Below, in pieces: positions 37,319 to 43,743 of a stretch of DNA of 45,695 nt. The notes below the pieces were generated by a model. The model saw nothing but the letters and a program-made list of their open reading frames with translations. It was not told where the DNA came from and made no database searches. Positions within the stretch are counted from its first letter, which is position 1. Every line of letters starts with the position of its first letter. The position numbers were made by a program, and so were the translations under genes. Source of the stretch: Gemmatimonas sp. (GTDB lineage Bacteria > Krumholzibacteriota > Krumholzibacteriia > LZORAL124-64-63); assembly GCA_013824755.1 (NCBI GenBank), contig PNOJ01000012.1, positions 1-45,695 on the forward strand. The letters run 5' to 3'.

Positions 37319-38568
37319 GGCGCCGCCTCCGTCGTCGTCTGCGGCAGCCGCTGCAGTCGCAGCTTCGTGACGCGCAGGCCGTCCATCTCCAGCACCGTGC
37401 AGCGGTAGCGGTCCCACACGACGCGGTCGCCGCGCGCGGGGATGCGCCCCAGCTTCGCCATGACGAAACCGGCCAGGGTGACGTAGTCGTGGGACGGTTC
37501 GAGCGGGGCGCCGCAGGTCTCGTGGACCTGGCGCAGGTCCGTGACGCCGGCGACGATCCAGTTGCGGTCGCCCACGGCCAGGATCTCGGGATCCCCGGTG
37601 TCCGATTCGTCGAGCCAGGGCCCGGTCAGGGATTCGAGACAGTCCTCCAGGGTGACCAGGCCCGCGAAGTCGCCGTGCTCGTCGAGCACGAAGGCCATGT
37701 GGCCCCCGTCCACGCGCAGCTCGTGCATGAGCACCGAGACGGACTTCGACTCCGGCACGAAGACAGGCGCGCGCAGCATCGCGGCTTCCAGGACCGCGTC
37801 GTCGGCCTTCCCGAGCAGGTCCTTGAGGTGCAGCACCCCGACCGGCAGGTTGCGTCCCGGCGCGACCACGGGGTAGCGGTTCAGGCCCGCGCCGCGGGCG
37901 ATCTCCAGGAGCTCCGCCCGGGACTGGCCGATCTCCAGCGACACGACGTCCGGTCGCGGCCGCATGATCTCGCGCACGTCCAGGCCGTCGAGCGTGAGCA
38001 GGCGGGAGACGAAGCGGCCCTCGGTCTCGGTGAGCGAGGCGTCGTGCACGGCCATGTCCACGGCGGTGATCAGCTCCGGCACGGTCAGCGGCCGGCTGCC
38101 GGTGCGCTCGAAGGGCAGGCGCGCCAGCGCGCGCCGCGTGATCAGGCCGTTGAGGTCCAGCACGGGCCGGATCACGGCCACCCACACGCGCAGCGGCGCC
38201 TGCAGCAGACGCGCCAGGGGCAGGCCCAGGCGCAGGGCGATCAGCTTGGGCGTGATCTCGCCGACCAGCAGCACGAGCACCGTCAGCGCCGGCACGGCGA
38301 TCGCGAGGCCGCGCTGCCCGAAGCGTTCCAGCAGCAGGGAGGTGCCCAGGACGCTCACGCCGATGTTGACCAGCAGGTTGCCGATCAGCAGCGCCGCGAG
38401 CAGGCGCGGCGGGTCGGTCAACAGGCGCAGGACGTGCCGGTCCGCGGGCGACCCCCGGCGCCGCAGGCGCGCCAGGTCCCCGTCCTGGAGGGAGAACAGG
38501 GCCGTCTCGGTGCCCGAGAAGAGCGCCGAGAACAGCAGGAGCAGGGCCAGGACGGCGACATCGAACAA
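37315..38568 (-). CDS. CNNM/CorC-type membrane protein (DUF21 + CBS + CorC_HlyC), first copy
   Basis: This 417-residue paralogue of the downstream gene has the full domain set. DUF21 helices include LFSALFSGTETALFSLQDGD, IGNLLVNIGVSVLGTSLLLE and LVGEITPKLIALRLGL. Two CBS domains follow (VREIMRPRPDVVSL, MAFVLDEHGDFAGLVTLEDCLESL) and then a C-terminal CorC_HlyC domain (YVTLAGFVMAKLGRIPARGD, RVTKLRLQRL). A role in divalent-cation export or homeostasis is inferred from family knowledge. The start is TTG at 38568 with GGGAGG five bases upstream. It is the first gene of the CNNM-CNNM-DUF1844-TSP3 run, behind the promoter at 38599-38627. Confidence 0.85.
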   Translation of the reverse strand: MFDVAVLALLLLFSALFSGTETALFSLQDGDLARLRRRGSPADRHVLRLLTDPPRLLAALLIGNLLVNIGVSVLGTSLLLERFGQRGLAIAVPALTVLVLLVGEITPKLIALRLGLPLARLLQAPLRVWVAVIRPVLDLNGLITRRALARLPFERTGSRPLTVPELITAVDMAVHDASLTETEGRFVSRLLTLDGLDVREIMRPRPDVVSLEIGQSRAELLEIARGAGLNRYPVVAPGRNLPVGVLHLKDLLGKADDAVLEAAMLRAPVFVPESKSVSVLMHELRVDGGHMAFVLDEHGDFAGLVTLEDCLESLTGPWLDESDTGDPEILAVGDRNWIVAGVTDLRQVHETCGAPLEPSHDYVTLAGFVMAKLGRIPARGDRVVWDRYRCTVLEMDGLRVTKLRLQRLPQTTTEAAP

Positions 38569-38598
38569 GCGATCCTCCCGGAGGTCGGCACTCGCGGG

Positions 38599-38627
38599 AG
38601 CATAGCCGCTGGCTTGACACCCTGCAA
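38599..38627 (-). promoter_or_regulatory. Candidate promoter of the CNNM operon, overlapping the divergent promoter
   Basis: The minus strand reads TTGCAG (38622-38627), 17 bp, TATGCT (38599-38604). It occupies nearly the same DNA as the plus-strand promoter at 38614-38642, so polymerase binding at one should exclude the other. Confidence 0.5.
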
Positions 38628-38642
38628 GCGCGTCACTAGGCT
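38614..38642 (+). promoter_or_regulatory. Candidate promoter of the GT9-waaA pair
   Basis: TTGACA (38614-38619) is followed by 17 bp and TAGGCT (38637-38642): a perfect -35 with a poor -10. The -10 falls on the first copy of a 15-bp tandem repeat that fills the leader. Confidence 0.5.
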
Positions 38643-38697
38643 CTGTTTCCCGGGGCTCTGTTTCCCGGGGCTCTGCCTCCCGGCTCCCGTTTCCCGG
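38639..38697 (+). repeat. Four degenerate 15-bp tandem repeats in the GT9 leader
   Basis: Copies are GGCTCTGTTTCCCGG (38639-38653), an identical copy (38654-38668), GGCTCTGCCTCCCGG (38669-38683) and a shortened CTCCCGTTTCCCGG (38684-38697). They end 34 bases before the GTG start. The array could bind a protein, affect mRNA structure, or simply be slippage-generated. Confidence 0.8.
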
Positions 38698-38731
38698 CTC
38701 CGCGCGAGCCGGGTCGCCGCGAAAGGAACCC

Positions 38732-39754
38732 GTGCCGCGCACCCTCGTCATCCGCTTCGGCGCCCTGGGCGACCTCTGCCTGTGCGGCTGGTTCCTCGCC
38801 GGGCTCGCCGCCGCCGGCGGGCCGCGCGCGACGCTGGTGACCAAGACCCGCTTCGCACCCCTGGCCGCGCGCTTCGCCGGCGTCGACGAGGTGGTCGCGC
38901 TCGGGGACGGCGGTCCGGGCGAGCTGGTCCGTCTCGCCCGCCGCCTGCGCGGGCGCCGCGACGCGACCTGGCTCGACGCCCACGCCGTGCTGCGCAGCCG
39001 CGCCCTGCCGCTGCTGCTGGGGCGCGGCGCCGACGCCCGTCTGCGCAAGGACACCCTGCGTCGGCTGGCGCTGATCGGTTCGCGGCGCGCGCCGTGGCCG
39101 ACCCTGCCCGACGACGCGCCCCGCTCGCTCCTGGACCGCTTCTGCGCGCTGGCCCCGGCCGTCGGCCTCGGCGCGGACGCAGTGCGCGCCGCCGCGCACC
39201 CGCCGCTGCGGGGGGCGTTCGCATCACCCCCCGGGACGCGCCTGGTCCTGGCGCCCGGCGCCCGCTGGGCCACGAAGCGCTGGCCCGAGACCCACGCCGC
39301 CGCGCTGGTGGACCTGCTGGCCGGTTCCCTGCCCCACCCGCTCTCGGTGCTGCTCGGCCCCGACGAGTCGGCCTGGTACGACGACGGGCCGCTGGCGGCG
39401 GCGGTCGCGCGCCACCCCGACGCCCGCGTGCTGAGGGACCGCCCCCTGTCCGAGATCGCCGCGGAACTGGCGGGTTGCCGCGCCGCCGTCGTGAACGACA
39501 GCGGCCTCTTGCACCTGTCCGAAGCCGTGGGCACGCCCGTGGTCGCCCTGTTCGGGCCGACGGTGCGCGCCTTCGGCTACGCGCCGCTGTTGCCGGCGAG
39601 CGTCCTGCTGGAACGCGACCTCGATTGCCGACCCTGCTCGCGCACCGGGTCGCGCCCCTGCCACCGCGGGGATCTGGCCTGCCTCGAGGGCATCCCAGCG
39701 ACGGCGGTCCTGGACGCGTTGCGCGGCCTGCTCGACCGCGGGGCTGGATCGTGA
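38732..39754 (+). CDS. Glycosyltransferase family 9 protein (LPS heptosyltransferase-like)
   Basis: GT9 enzymes add heptose or related sugars to the lipopolysaccharide inner core at the cytoplasmic membrane. The 340-residue GT-B protein opens RTLVIRFGALGDLCLCGWFL. It has the nucleotide-sugar region LAPGARWATKRWPETHAAALV and the signature VVNDSGLLHLSEAVGTPVVALFGPT (shortened in use). A C-terminal CRPC...CHRGDLACLEGI segment follows, as in many heptosyltransferases. The start is GTG at 38732 with AAGGA upstream. Its stop overlaps the waaA start as GTGA, tying it to Kdo transfer. The precise sugar is not determined. Confidence 0.87.
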   Translation: MPRTLVIRFGALGDLCLCGWFLAGLAAAGGPRATLVTKTRFAPLAARFAGVDEVVALGDGGPGELVRLARRLRGRRDATWLDAHAVLRSRALPLLLGRGADARLRKDTLRRLALIGSRRAPWPTLPDDAPRSLLDRFCALAPAVGLGADAVRAAAHPPLRGAFASPPGTRLVLAPGARWATKRWPETHAAALVDLLAGSLPHPLSVLLGPDESAWYDDGPLAAAVARHPDARVLRDRPLSEIAAELAGCRAAVVNDSGLLHLSEAVGTPVVALFGPTVRAFGYAPLLPASVLLERDLDCRPCSRTGSRPCHRGDLACLEGIPATAVLDALRGLLDRGAGS

Positions 39755-41052
39755 GGCGCGCCTCGGCGGCCTGGGCCGCCTACCGCACGGCGATGCGCCT
39801 GGCGCTGCCGCTGCTGCCGGCGGCCGCGACGCTGTCGCCGAAGCTGGCGCGCGGCCTGGCCGGGCGGCGGGAACTGATGACGCGCCTGCTGGCCGCGGCG
39901 CCCCTGGTCCGCGGCGGCGTCTGGCTGCACGCCACCTCGGTGGGCGAGTACGAGCAGGCCCGCCCCATCCTGCGCCGGCTGCGGGAGCTCGGCGTGGGGC
40001 CGCTGGCCGTGACCCACTTCTCGCCGTCGGGCCGCGAGTACGCCGCGGCGCATCCCGAGGCCGACGTGCACGACTACCTGCCCCTGGACCGGTCGGCCGA
40101 CATGAGGGATCTGCTGGACGCCTGGCGACCGCGGGCGCTGGTCTTCGTCAAGTACGACTGCTGGCCGAACCTCGTCGCCGCGGCCGGCGCGGCCGGCGTG
40201 CCGGTCGTGCTGCTGTCGGGCGCGCTGCCGCCCGGCTCGCTGCGTCGGCACCCGCTGCTGCGGCCCTTCTACCGCGATCTCTTCGACCGTTTCGCACGGA
40301 TCGGCGTCGGCTCGCCGGCGGACCGGGACCGCTTCGTCACGGAGCTGGGCGTGCGCGCACCCGTCATCGTCAGCGGCGACACCCGCGCCGAACAGGTCCT
40401 GCTGCGCTACGACGCGGCGGCGGCGGACGCCCTGCCGACACGGCTGGCGGCCTGGGGGGAGCAGCGGCTGGTCCTGGGCAGCACCTGGCCGCCGGACGAG
40501 GCCCTGTGGTGGCCCGTCCTGCCGGAACTGCTGGGCGAACGCCCCGGCCTGCGCGTCGTGCTGGTCCCCCACGAACCCTCGCCCGCGCGCGTCGCGGACC
40601 TGCTGGCTGCCGCGGCGCGGCGCGGCGTGGCGGCGGCGGCGCTGTCCGGCTGGGTCGGGGAGCCGGGCACGCCGCACGACGTCCGGCTGCTGGTGGTCGA
40701 TCGCGTGGGCGCGCTGGCGGGGATCTACCGGGCCGCCACGGCGGCCTACGTCGGCGGCAGCTTCACCACCGGCGTGCACAGCACGCTCGAACCGGCCGCG
40801 GCGGCCGTGCCGATCGGGTTCGGCCCGCGCATCGCCAACGCGGAAGAGGCCCTCGCCCTGGCGACCCTCGGCGCCGGCACGATCCTGCGCGACGCCTGCG
40901 GCGCCGCGGCCTGGCTGCGCCGCCAGCTCGACGACCCGGACGCGCGCCGGCGCGCCGGCGCGGCGGCCCGCGGCCTGGTCGAAGCGCAGCGGGGCGCGGC
41001 GGCGCGCAGCGTCGACCTGCTGCTCGCGGCGGTGGGCGAACGTCACTCGTAG
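39751..41052 (+). CDS. waaA: 3-deoxy-D-manno-octulosonic acid transferase (Kdo transferase)
   Basis: WaaA transfers Kdo from CMP-Kdo to lipid A precursors at the inner membrane. The 433-residue product starts with a short hydrophobic anchor (MRLALPLLPAAATL), then LHATSVGEYEQARPILRRL with the catalytic-base glutamate E66. VFVKYDCWPNLVAAAGAAG and, in the second GT-B lobe, YVGGSFTTGVHSTLEPAAAA and PIGFGPRIANAEEA follow. Enterobacterial enzymes have ElWPN and GGHN at the matching places. The KYDxW and GVHSTLE variants resemble Bacteroidetes-type WaaA. The GTG at 39751 overlaps the GT9 stop; an internal ATG at 39793 is less likely. The end overlaps convergent queC by 10 bp. Confidence 0.9.
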   Translation: MRRASAAWAAYRTAMRLALPLLPAAATLSPKLARGLAGRRELMTRLLAAAPLVRGGVWLHATSVGEYEQARPILRRLRELGVGPLAVTHFSPSGREYAAAHPEADVHDYLPLDRSADMRDLLDAWRPRALVFVKYDCWPNLVAAAGAAGVPVVLLSGALPPGSLRRHPLLRPFYRDLFDRFARIGVGSPADRDRFVTELGVRAPVIVSGDTRAEQVLLRYDAAAADALPTRLAAWGEQRLVLGSTWPPDEALWWPVLPELLGERPGLRVVLVPHEPSPARVADLLAAAARRGVAAAALSGWVGEPGTPHDVRLLVVDRVGALAGIYRAATAAYVGGSFTTGVHSTLEPAAAAVPIGFGPRIANAEEALALATLGAGTILRDACGAAAWLRRQLDDPDARRRAGAAARGLVEAQRGAAARSVDLLLAAVGERHS

Positions 41053-41717
41053 GGGATGGGATCGGTCGCGCCCGCGCGGGCGAACCCCCGCAGCCGCAGC
41101 TGGCAACTCTCGCAGCGGCCGCAGGCGCGCTCCTGCGAGACGTAGCACGACCAGGTCAGGTGCAGCGGCGCGCCGAGCTCCAGGCCGCGTCGCACGATCG
41201 CCGCCTTGTCCAGGTGGATCAGGGGCGTGAGGATCTCCAGGCGGGTCTGCGGGCGCGTGCCGGCGTCGATGGCCGCCGCGAAGGCCCGGTAGAAGGCTTC
41301 GGTGCAGTCGGGATAGCCGCTGCCGTCCTCCTGCACGGCGCCGATGACCAGGGCCTGCGCCCCGATCACCTCCGCCCATGACGCCGCGATCGCGAGCAGG
41401 TTGCCGTTGCGGAACGGCACGTAGGTCGAGGGCACGCCGCCGCCGGCGACGGGCAGTCCCGACTCGACCGGCAGCGCGTCGTCGATCAGGCTCGTCCCCC
41501 CGATCGCCTTCAGATGGGACACGTCCACCGCCAGGCGGCGCGCGATCCCGTAGTGGTCGGCGATCGCGTCGAACGCGGCGCGCTCGCGGGCCTGCGTGCG
41601 CTGGCCGTAGTCGAGGTGCAGCACGGCCGCGTCGTACCGCGTCAGGACGCCGGCGAGGCAGACGCAGCTGTCGAGCCCGCCGCTGAGCAGCACCACCGCC
41701 GTGTCGCGGCGCGTCAT
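41043..41717 (-). CDS. queC: 7-cyano-7-deazaguanine synthase QueC
   Basis: QueC turns 7-carboxy-7-deazaguanine into preQ0 with ATP and ammonia in queuosine biosynthesis. The 224 residues show the PP-loop SGGLDS at 12-17, LHLDYGQRTQARERAAF, the substrate segment VPSTYVPFRNGNLLAIAASW and GAVQEDGSGYPDC. A C-terminal zinc site uses C191, C199, C202 and C205 (SCYVSQERACGRCESCQLR). The ATG at 41717 overlaps the queE stop as ATGA. QueD and QueF are not in the window. Confidence 0.96.
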   Translation of the reverse strand: MTRRDTAVVLLSGGLDSCVCLAGVLTRYDAAVLHLDYGQRTQARERAAFDAIADHYGIARRLAVDVSHLKAIGGTSLIDDALPVESGLPVAGGGVPSTYVPFRNGNLLAIAASWAEVIGAQALVIGAVQEDGSGYPDCTEAFYRAFAAAIDAGTRPQTRLEILTPLIHLDKAAIVRRGLELGAPLHLTWSCYVSQERACGRCESCQLRLRGFARAGATDPIPYE

Positions 41718-42388
41718 GTGCGGCGCTCCCCGTCCGGCCACAGCGTCTTGTGCAGCTGCAGCTGGAAGCGGACGTCGAGACCGTCCTCGACCAGCCAGCC
41801 GGCGAGCGAAGCCGGCGGCAGCAGGCCCTCGGCGGCGGAGAAGACGACGGGCGTCGCGGGCGGCAGGCGGCTTCCCGAGCGGACGAGGTCGCGCGACCAC
41901 TCGTAGTCCGCGCGGTCGCAGCAGACGAATTTCAACTCGTCGCCGGCGTCGAGGCAGCCGAGCTGGTCCCAGGCCACGTCCCGCTCCCGCAGGCCGCTGC
42001 CCGGGGTCTTGACGTCCACGACGCGGCGCACGCCGACGGGGACCGCCGACAGGGGCAGGGCGCCGCGCGTGCCGCTGGTCTCCAGGACCGTGCGGCGGCC
42101 GTCCCCGAGCAGGGCCGCCAGCAGCGCCGGGCAGCCGGGCTGCAGCAGGGGTTCGCCGCCGGTCACCAGCACGGTGCGGCAACCCAGCGCCCCGACCTCC
42201 GCCAGGATCCGCGCCACGGCCAGGGTCTCTCCGCCCGCGAACGCGTGCGCGCTGTCGCAGTACGAGCAGCGGCGATGGCAGCCCGTCAGGCGCACGATCG
42301 CGCAGGGCCGGCCGGCCTCGGTCGACTCGCCCAGGATGGTGCGGTAGATTTCGCGGACGATCAGGTCGTCCGGGGTCTGGGCGTGCAT
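41714..42388 (-). CDS. queE: 7-carboxy-7-deazaguanine synthase QueE (radical SAM)
   Basis: QueE rearranges 6-carboxy-tetrahydropterin to 7-carboxy-7-deazaguanine. The 224-residue protein has YRTILGESTEAGRPCAIVRL, the iron-sulfur motif C37-x3-C41-x2-C44 (CHRRCSYCDS), VLVTGGEPLLQPGCPALL, VLETSGTRGALPL and a conserved VVDVKTPGSG strand. The ATG start is at 42388. It is coupled to queC and divergent from the lipoprotein gene; 19-bp repeats fill the gap. No preQ1 riboswitch pattern is visible upstream. Confidence 0.95.
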   Translation of the reverse strand: MHAQTPDDLIVREIYRTILGESTEAGRPCAIVRLTGCHRRCSYCDSAHAFAGGETLAVARILAEVGALGCRTVLVTGGEPLLQPGCPALLAALLGDGRRTVLETSGTRGALPLSAVPVGVRRVVDVKTPGSGLRERDVAWDQLGCLDAGDELKFVCCDRADYEWSRDLVRSGSRLPPATPVVFSAAEGLLPPASLAGWLVEDGLDVRFQLQLHKTLWPDGERRT

Positions 42389-42410
42389 GGCCGTCCCGTC
42401 GGTGATCCGG

Positions 42411-42473
42411 TTGGCGCTTATCGGTCCGCTTGGCGACTATTGGTCCGCTTGGCACCTATTGGTCTGCTTGGCA
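42411..42473. repeat. Three 19-bp tandem repeats plus a partial fourth upstream of queE and the lipoprotein gene
   Basis: Copies are TTGGCGCTTATCGGTCCGC (42411-42429), TTGGCGACTATTGGTCCGC (42430-42448) and TTGGCACCTATTGGTCTGC (42449-42467). A partial copy beginning TTGGCA (42468-42473) serves as the -35 box of the plus-strand promoter. Each unit starts with a -35-like TTGGC. Arrangement and spacing (about two helical turns) suit a regulator binding side by side, but the array is too short and spacer-free to be CRISPR. Confidence 0.85.
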
Positions 42474-42495
42474 ACTTGGCGATTCATGCTACAAT
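42468..42495 (+). promoter_or_regulatory. Sigma-70-type promoter of the lipoprotein-M1 peptidase pair
   Basis: TTGGCA (42468-42473), 16 bp, TACAAT (42490-42495), 5/6 at each hexamer. Transcription would start near 42502, some 25 nt before the ATG. The -35 is the start of the partial fourth 19-bp repeat. Confidence 0.7.
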
Positions 42496-42527
42496 GCTGC
42501 CTTGTCTTCGCACCCTGAGGAGCGCGC

Positions 42528-43709
42528 ATGCGAAACATAACTCCGGCGGGACGCGGCCACAACCGCCGCGGCGTCCTGCCCGCGGGCCTGCAGATCCTGC
42601 CCACGAGCCTGCTGATCCTGGCCGCGCTGTCTCCCGCCGCCGGCTGCGGCGGCGACCAGCGCCGCGCGGCGCCGCCGGCGAGCGCGGTCGCGCAGGTCAA
42701 GCTCGACGTCACCGCCTTGGATGACTGGCTCGCGATCCTCGACCGGTCGCTGAGCGGCAAGTCCGTACCCGCCGAATCCTACCAGAGGCTGTTCGAGCTG
42801 CCGGCCTACGCCCTCCAGGGCAAGGACCCGCGCATCTTTTCCCCCAGCATCCTCCAGAAGTGCACCGAGTACGTCTGCCAACGCGCCGCCGGCGACACCG
42901 CCGACGTCACCCCGCCGCGACGGGCCGACATCGTGGCCAACTGCGACTACCTGCGCCAGCGCGCCGACGAAGCCCGCGATTTCGCCGTCGTCCTGGCCGA
43001 CGACCAGTACCGCAACCGGGTGTGGGAACTCGCCCGCCGCTGGATCGGCGAGTCGCGCCTGCCGGGATCGATCACGGTCCATGCCATGGTCGGCCCCACG
43101 AGCCTCGGCTTCCAGGCGCCCGACCACGTGCTCCTGGACGCCGGCCTGGCCCTGGCCGCCGGCAAGGAGCAGGCGGCCCGCATGACGGCCTCGCGGCTTT
43201 ACGCCGAACTGGCGACACCTGCGGGACCGCAACCGCCGGACGCGGCCTCGGGGCGCGAGGCCCTGCGGCAGACCCTGCGCTTCCTGCACCACGGCGCGGT
43301 GATCGCCTGGATCGCCGGCGGCGCCGAACTGGAGTTCGACGGGCGCCACGACCACCTCGGCGCCCCGCGCCGGGAGACCCGCACCACGCAGGAGCGGGCC
43401 GCCGGGCTGCTGAACTACTCGTTCCGCTTGCTCGACGGGATGCTGGACCCCGGCCGCGAGGACCTGCTGCAGACCAACGGCAACGCCGTCGACGACCTGC
43501 TGCGCCCGCGCTGGGGTTACGAGACGCTGGGCTTCGCGATGGCCGACGTGATCGCGTCGCGGGGCGGCGAGGAGGCGCTGTTGGCGTTGTCGGGCGACAC
43601 GGCCGCGTTCCTGAACGCCTACCAGTCCGCACTCGGCGCGGGCTCCGTGATGCCGCCCTTCCCCCCGCAGCTGTTGGAGCAACTGGACGGACTGGTTCGC
43701 GAACCCTGA
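42528..43709 (+). CDS. Putative lipoprotein of unknown function
   Basis: I do not recognise this 393-residue protein with certainty. A basic N-terminus (RGHNRRG), hydrophobic stretch LLILAALSPAAGC and Cys40 suggest lipoprotein export, although Ala at -3 is a weak lipobox. The mature part is soluble and helical, starting LDVTALDDWLAILDRSLSGK. It carries a strand-like SITVHAMVGPTSLGFQAPDHVLLD, then RLYAELATPAGP, LRFLHHGAVIAWIAGGAE and a C-terminal WGYETLGFAMADVIAS. The layout faintly recalls DUF2268/DUF5700 zinc peptidases, but no HExxH is present. The ATG at 42528 follows GAGGAG. It precedes the M1 peptidase by 34 nt. Confidence 0.7.
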   Translation: MRNITPAGRGHNRRGVLPAGLQILPTSLLILAALSPAAGCGGDQRRAAPPASAVAQVKLDVTALDDWLAILDRSLSGKSVPAESYQRLFELPAYALQGKDPRIFSPSILQKCTEYVCQRAAGDTADVTPPRRADIVANCDYLRQRADEARDFAVVLADDQYRNRVWELARRWIGESRLPGSITVHAMVGPTSLGFQAPDHVLLDAGLALAAGKEQAARMTASRLYAELATPAGPQPPDAASGREALRQTLRFLHHGAVIAWIAGGAELEFDGRHDHLGAPRRETRTTQERAAGLLNYSFRLLDGMLDPGREDLLQTNGNAVDDLLRPRWGYETLGFAMADVIASRGGEEALLALSGDTAAFLNAYQSALGAGSVMPPFPPQLLEQLDGLVREP

Positions 43710-43711
43710 GC

Positions 43712-43731
43712 GGGCGCCGTCGACGGCGCCC
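43712..43731. repeat. 20-bp perfect palindrome between the lipoprotein and peptidase genes
   Basis: GGGCGCCGTCGACGGCGCCC is fully self-complementary. It begins two bases after the lipoprotein stop codon and ends two bases before the peptidase Shine-Dalgarno GGAGG (43734-43738). As RNA it could shield the ribosome binding site or stabilise the upstream message; as DNA it could be an operator. Confidence 0.7.
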
Positions 43732-43743
43732 CCGGAGGCACCC

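Noticed and set aside
42389-42410. preQ1 riboswitch controlling queE-queC
   Set aside because: No pattern of the small preQ1 aptamers is visible upstream of queE, and the gap is mostly filled by the repeat array and an opposing promoter.
42411-42473. Short CRISPR array
   Set aside because: The 19-bp copies are head-to-tail with no spacers and there are no cas genes.
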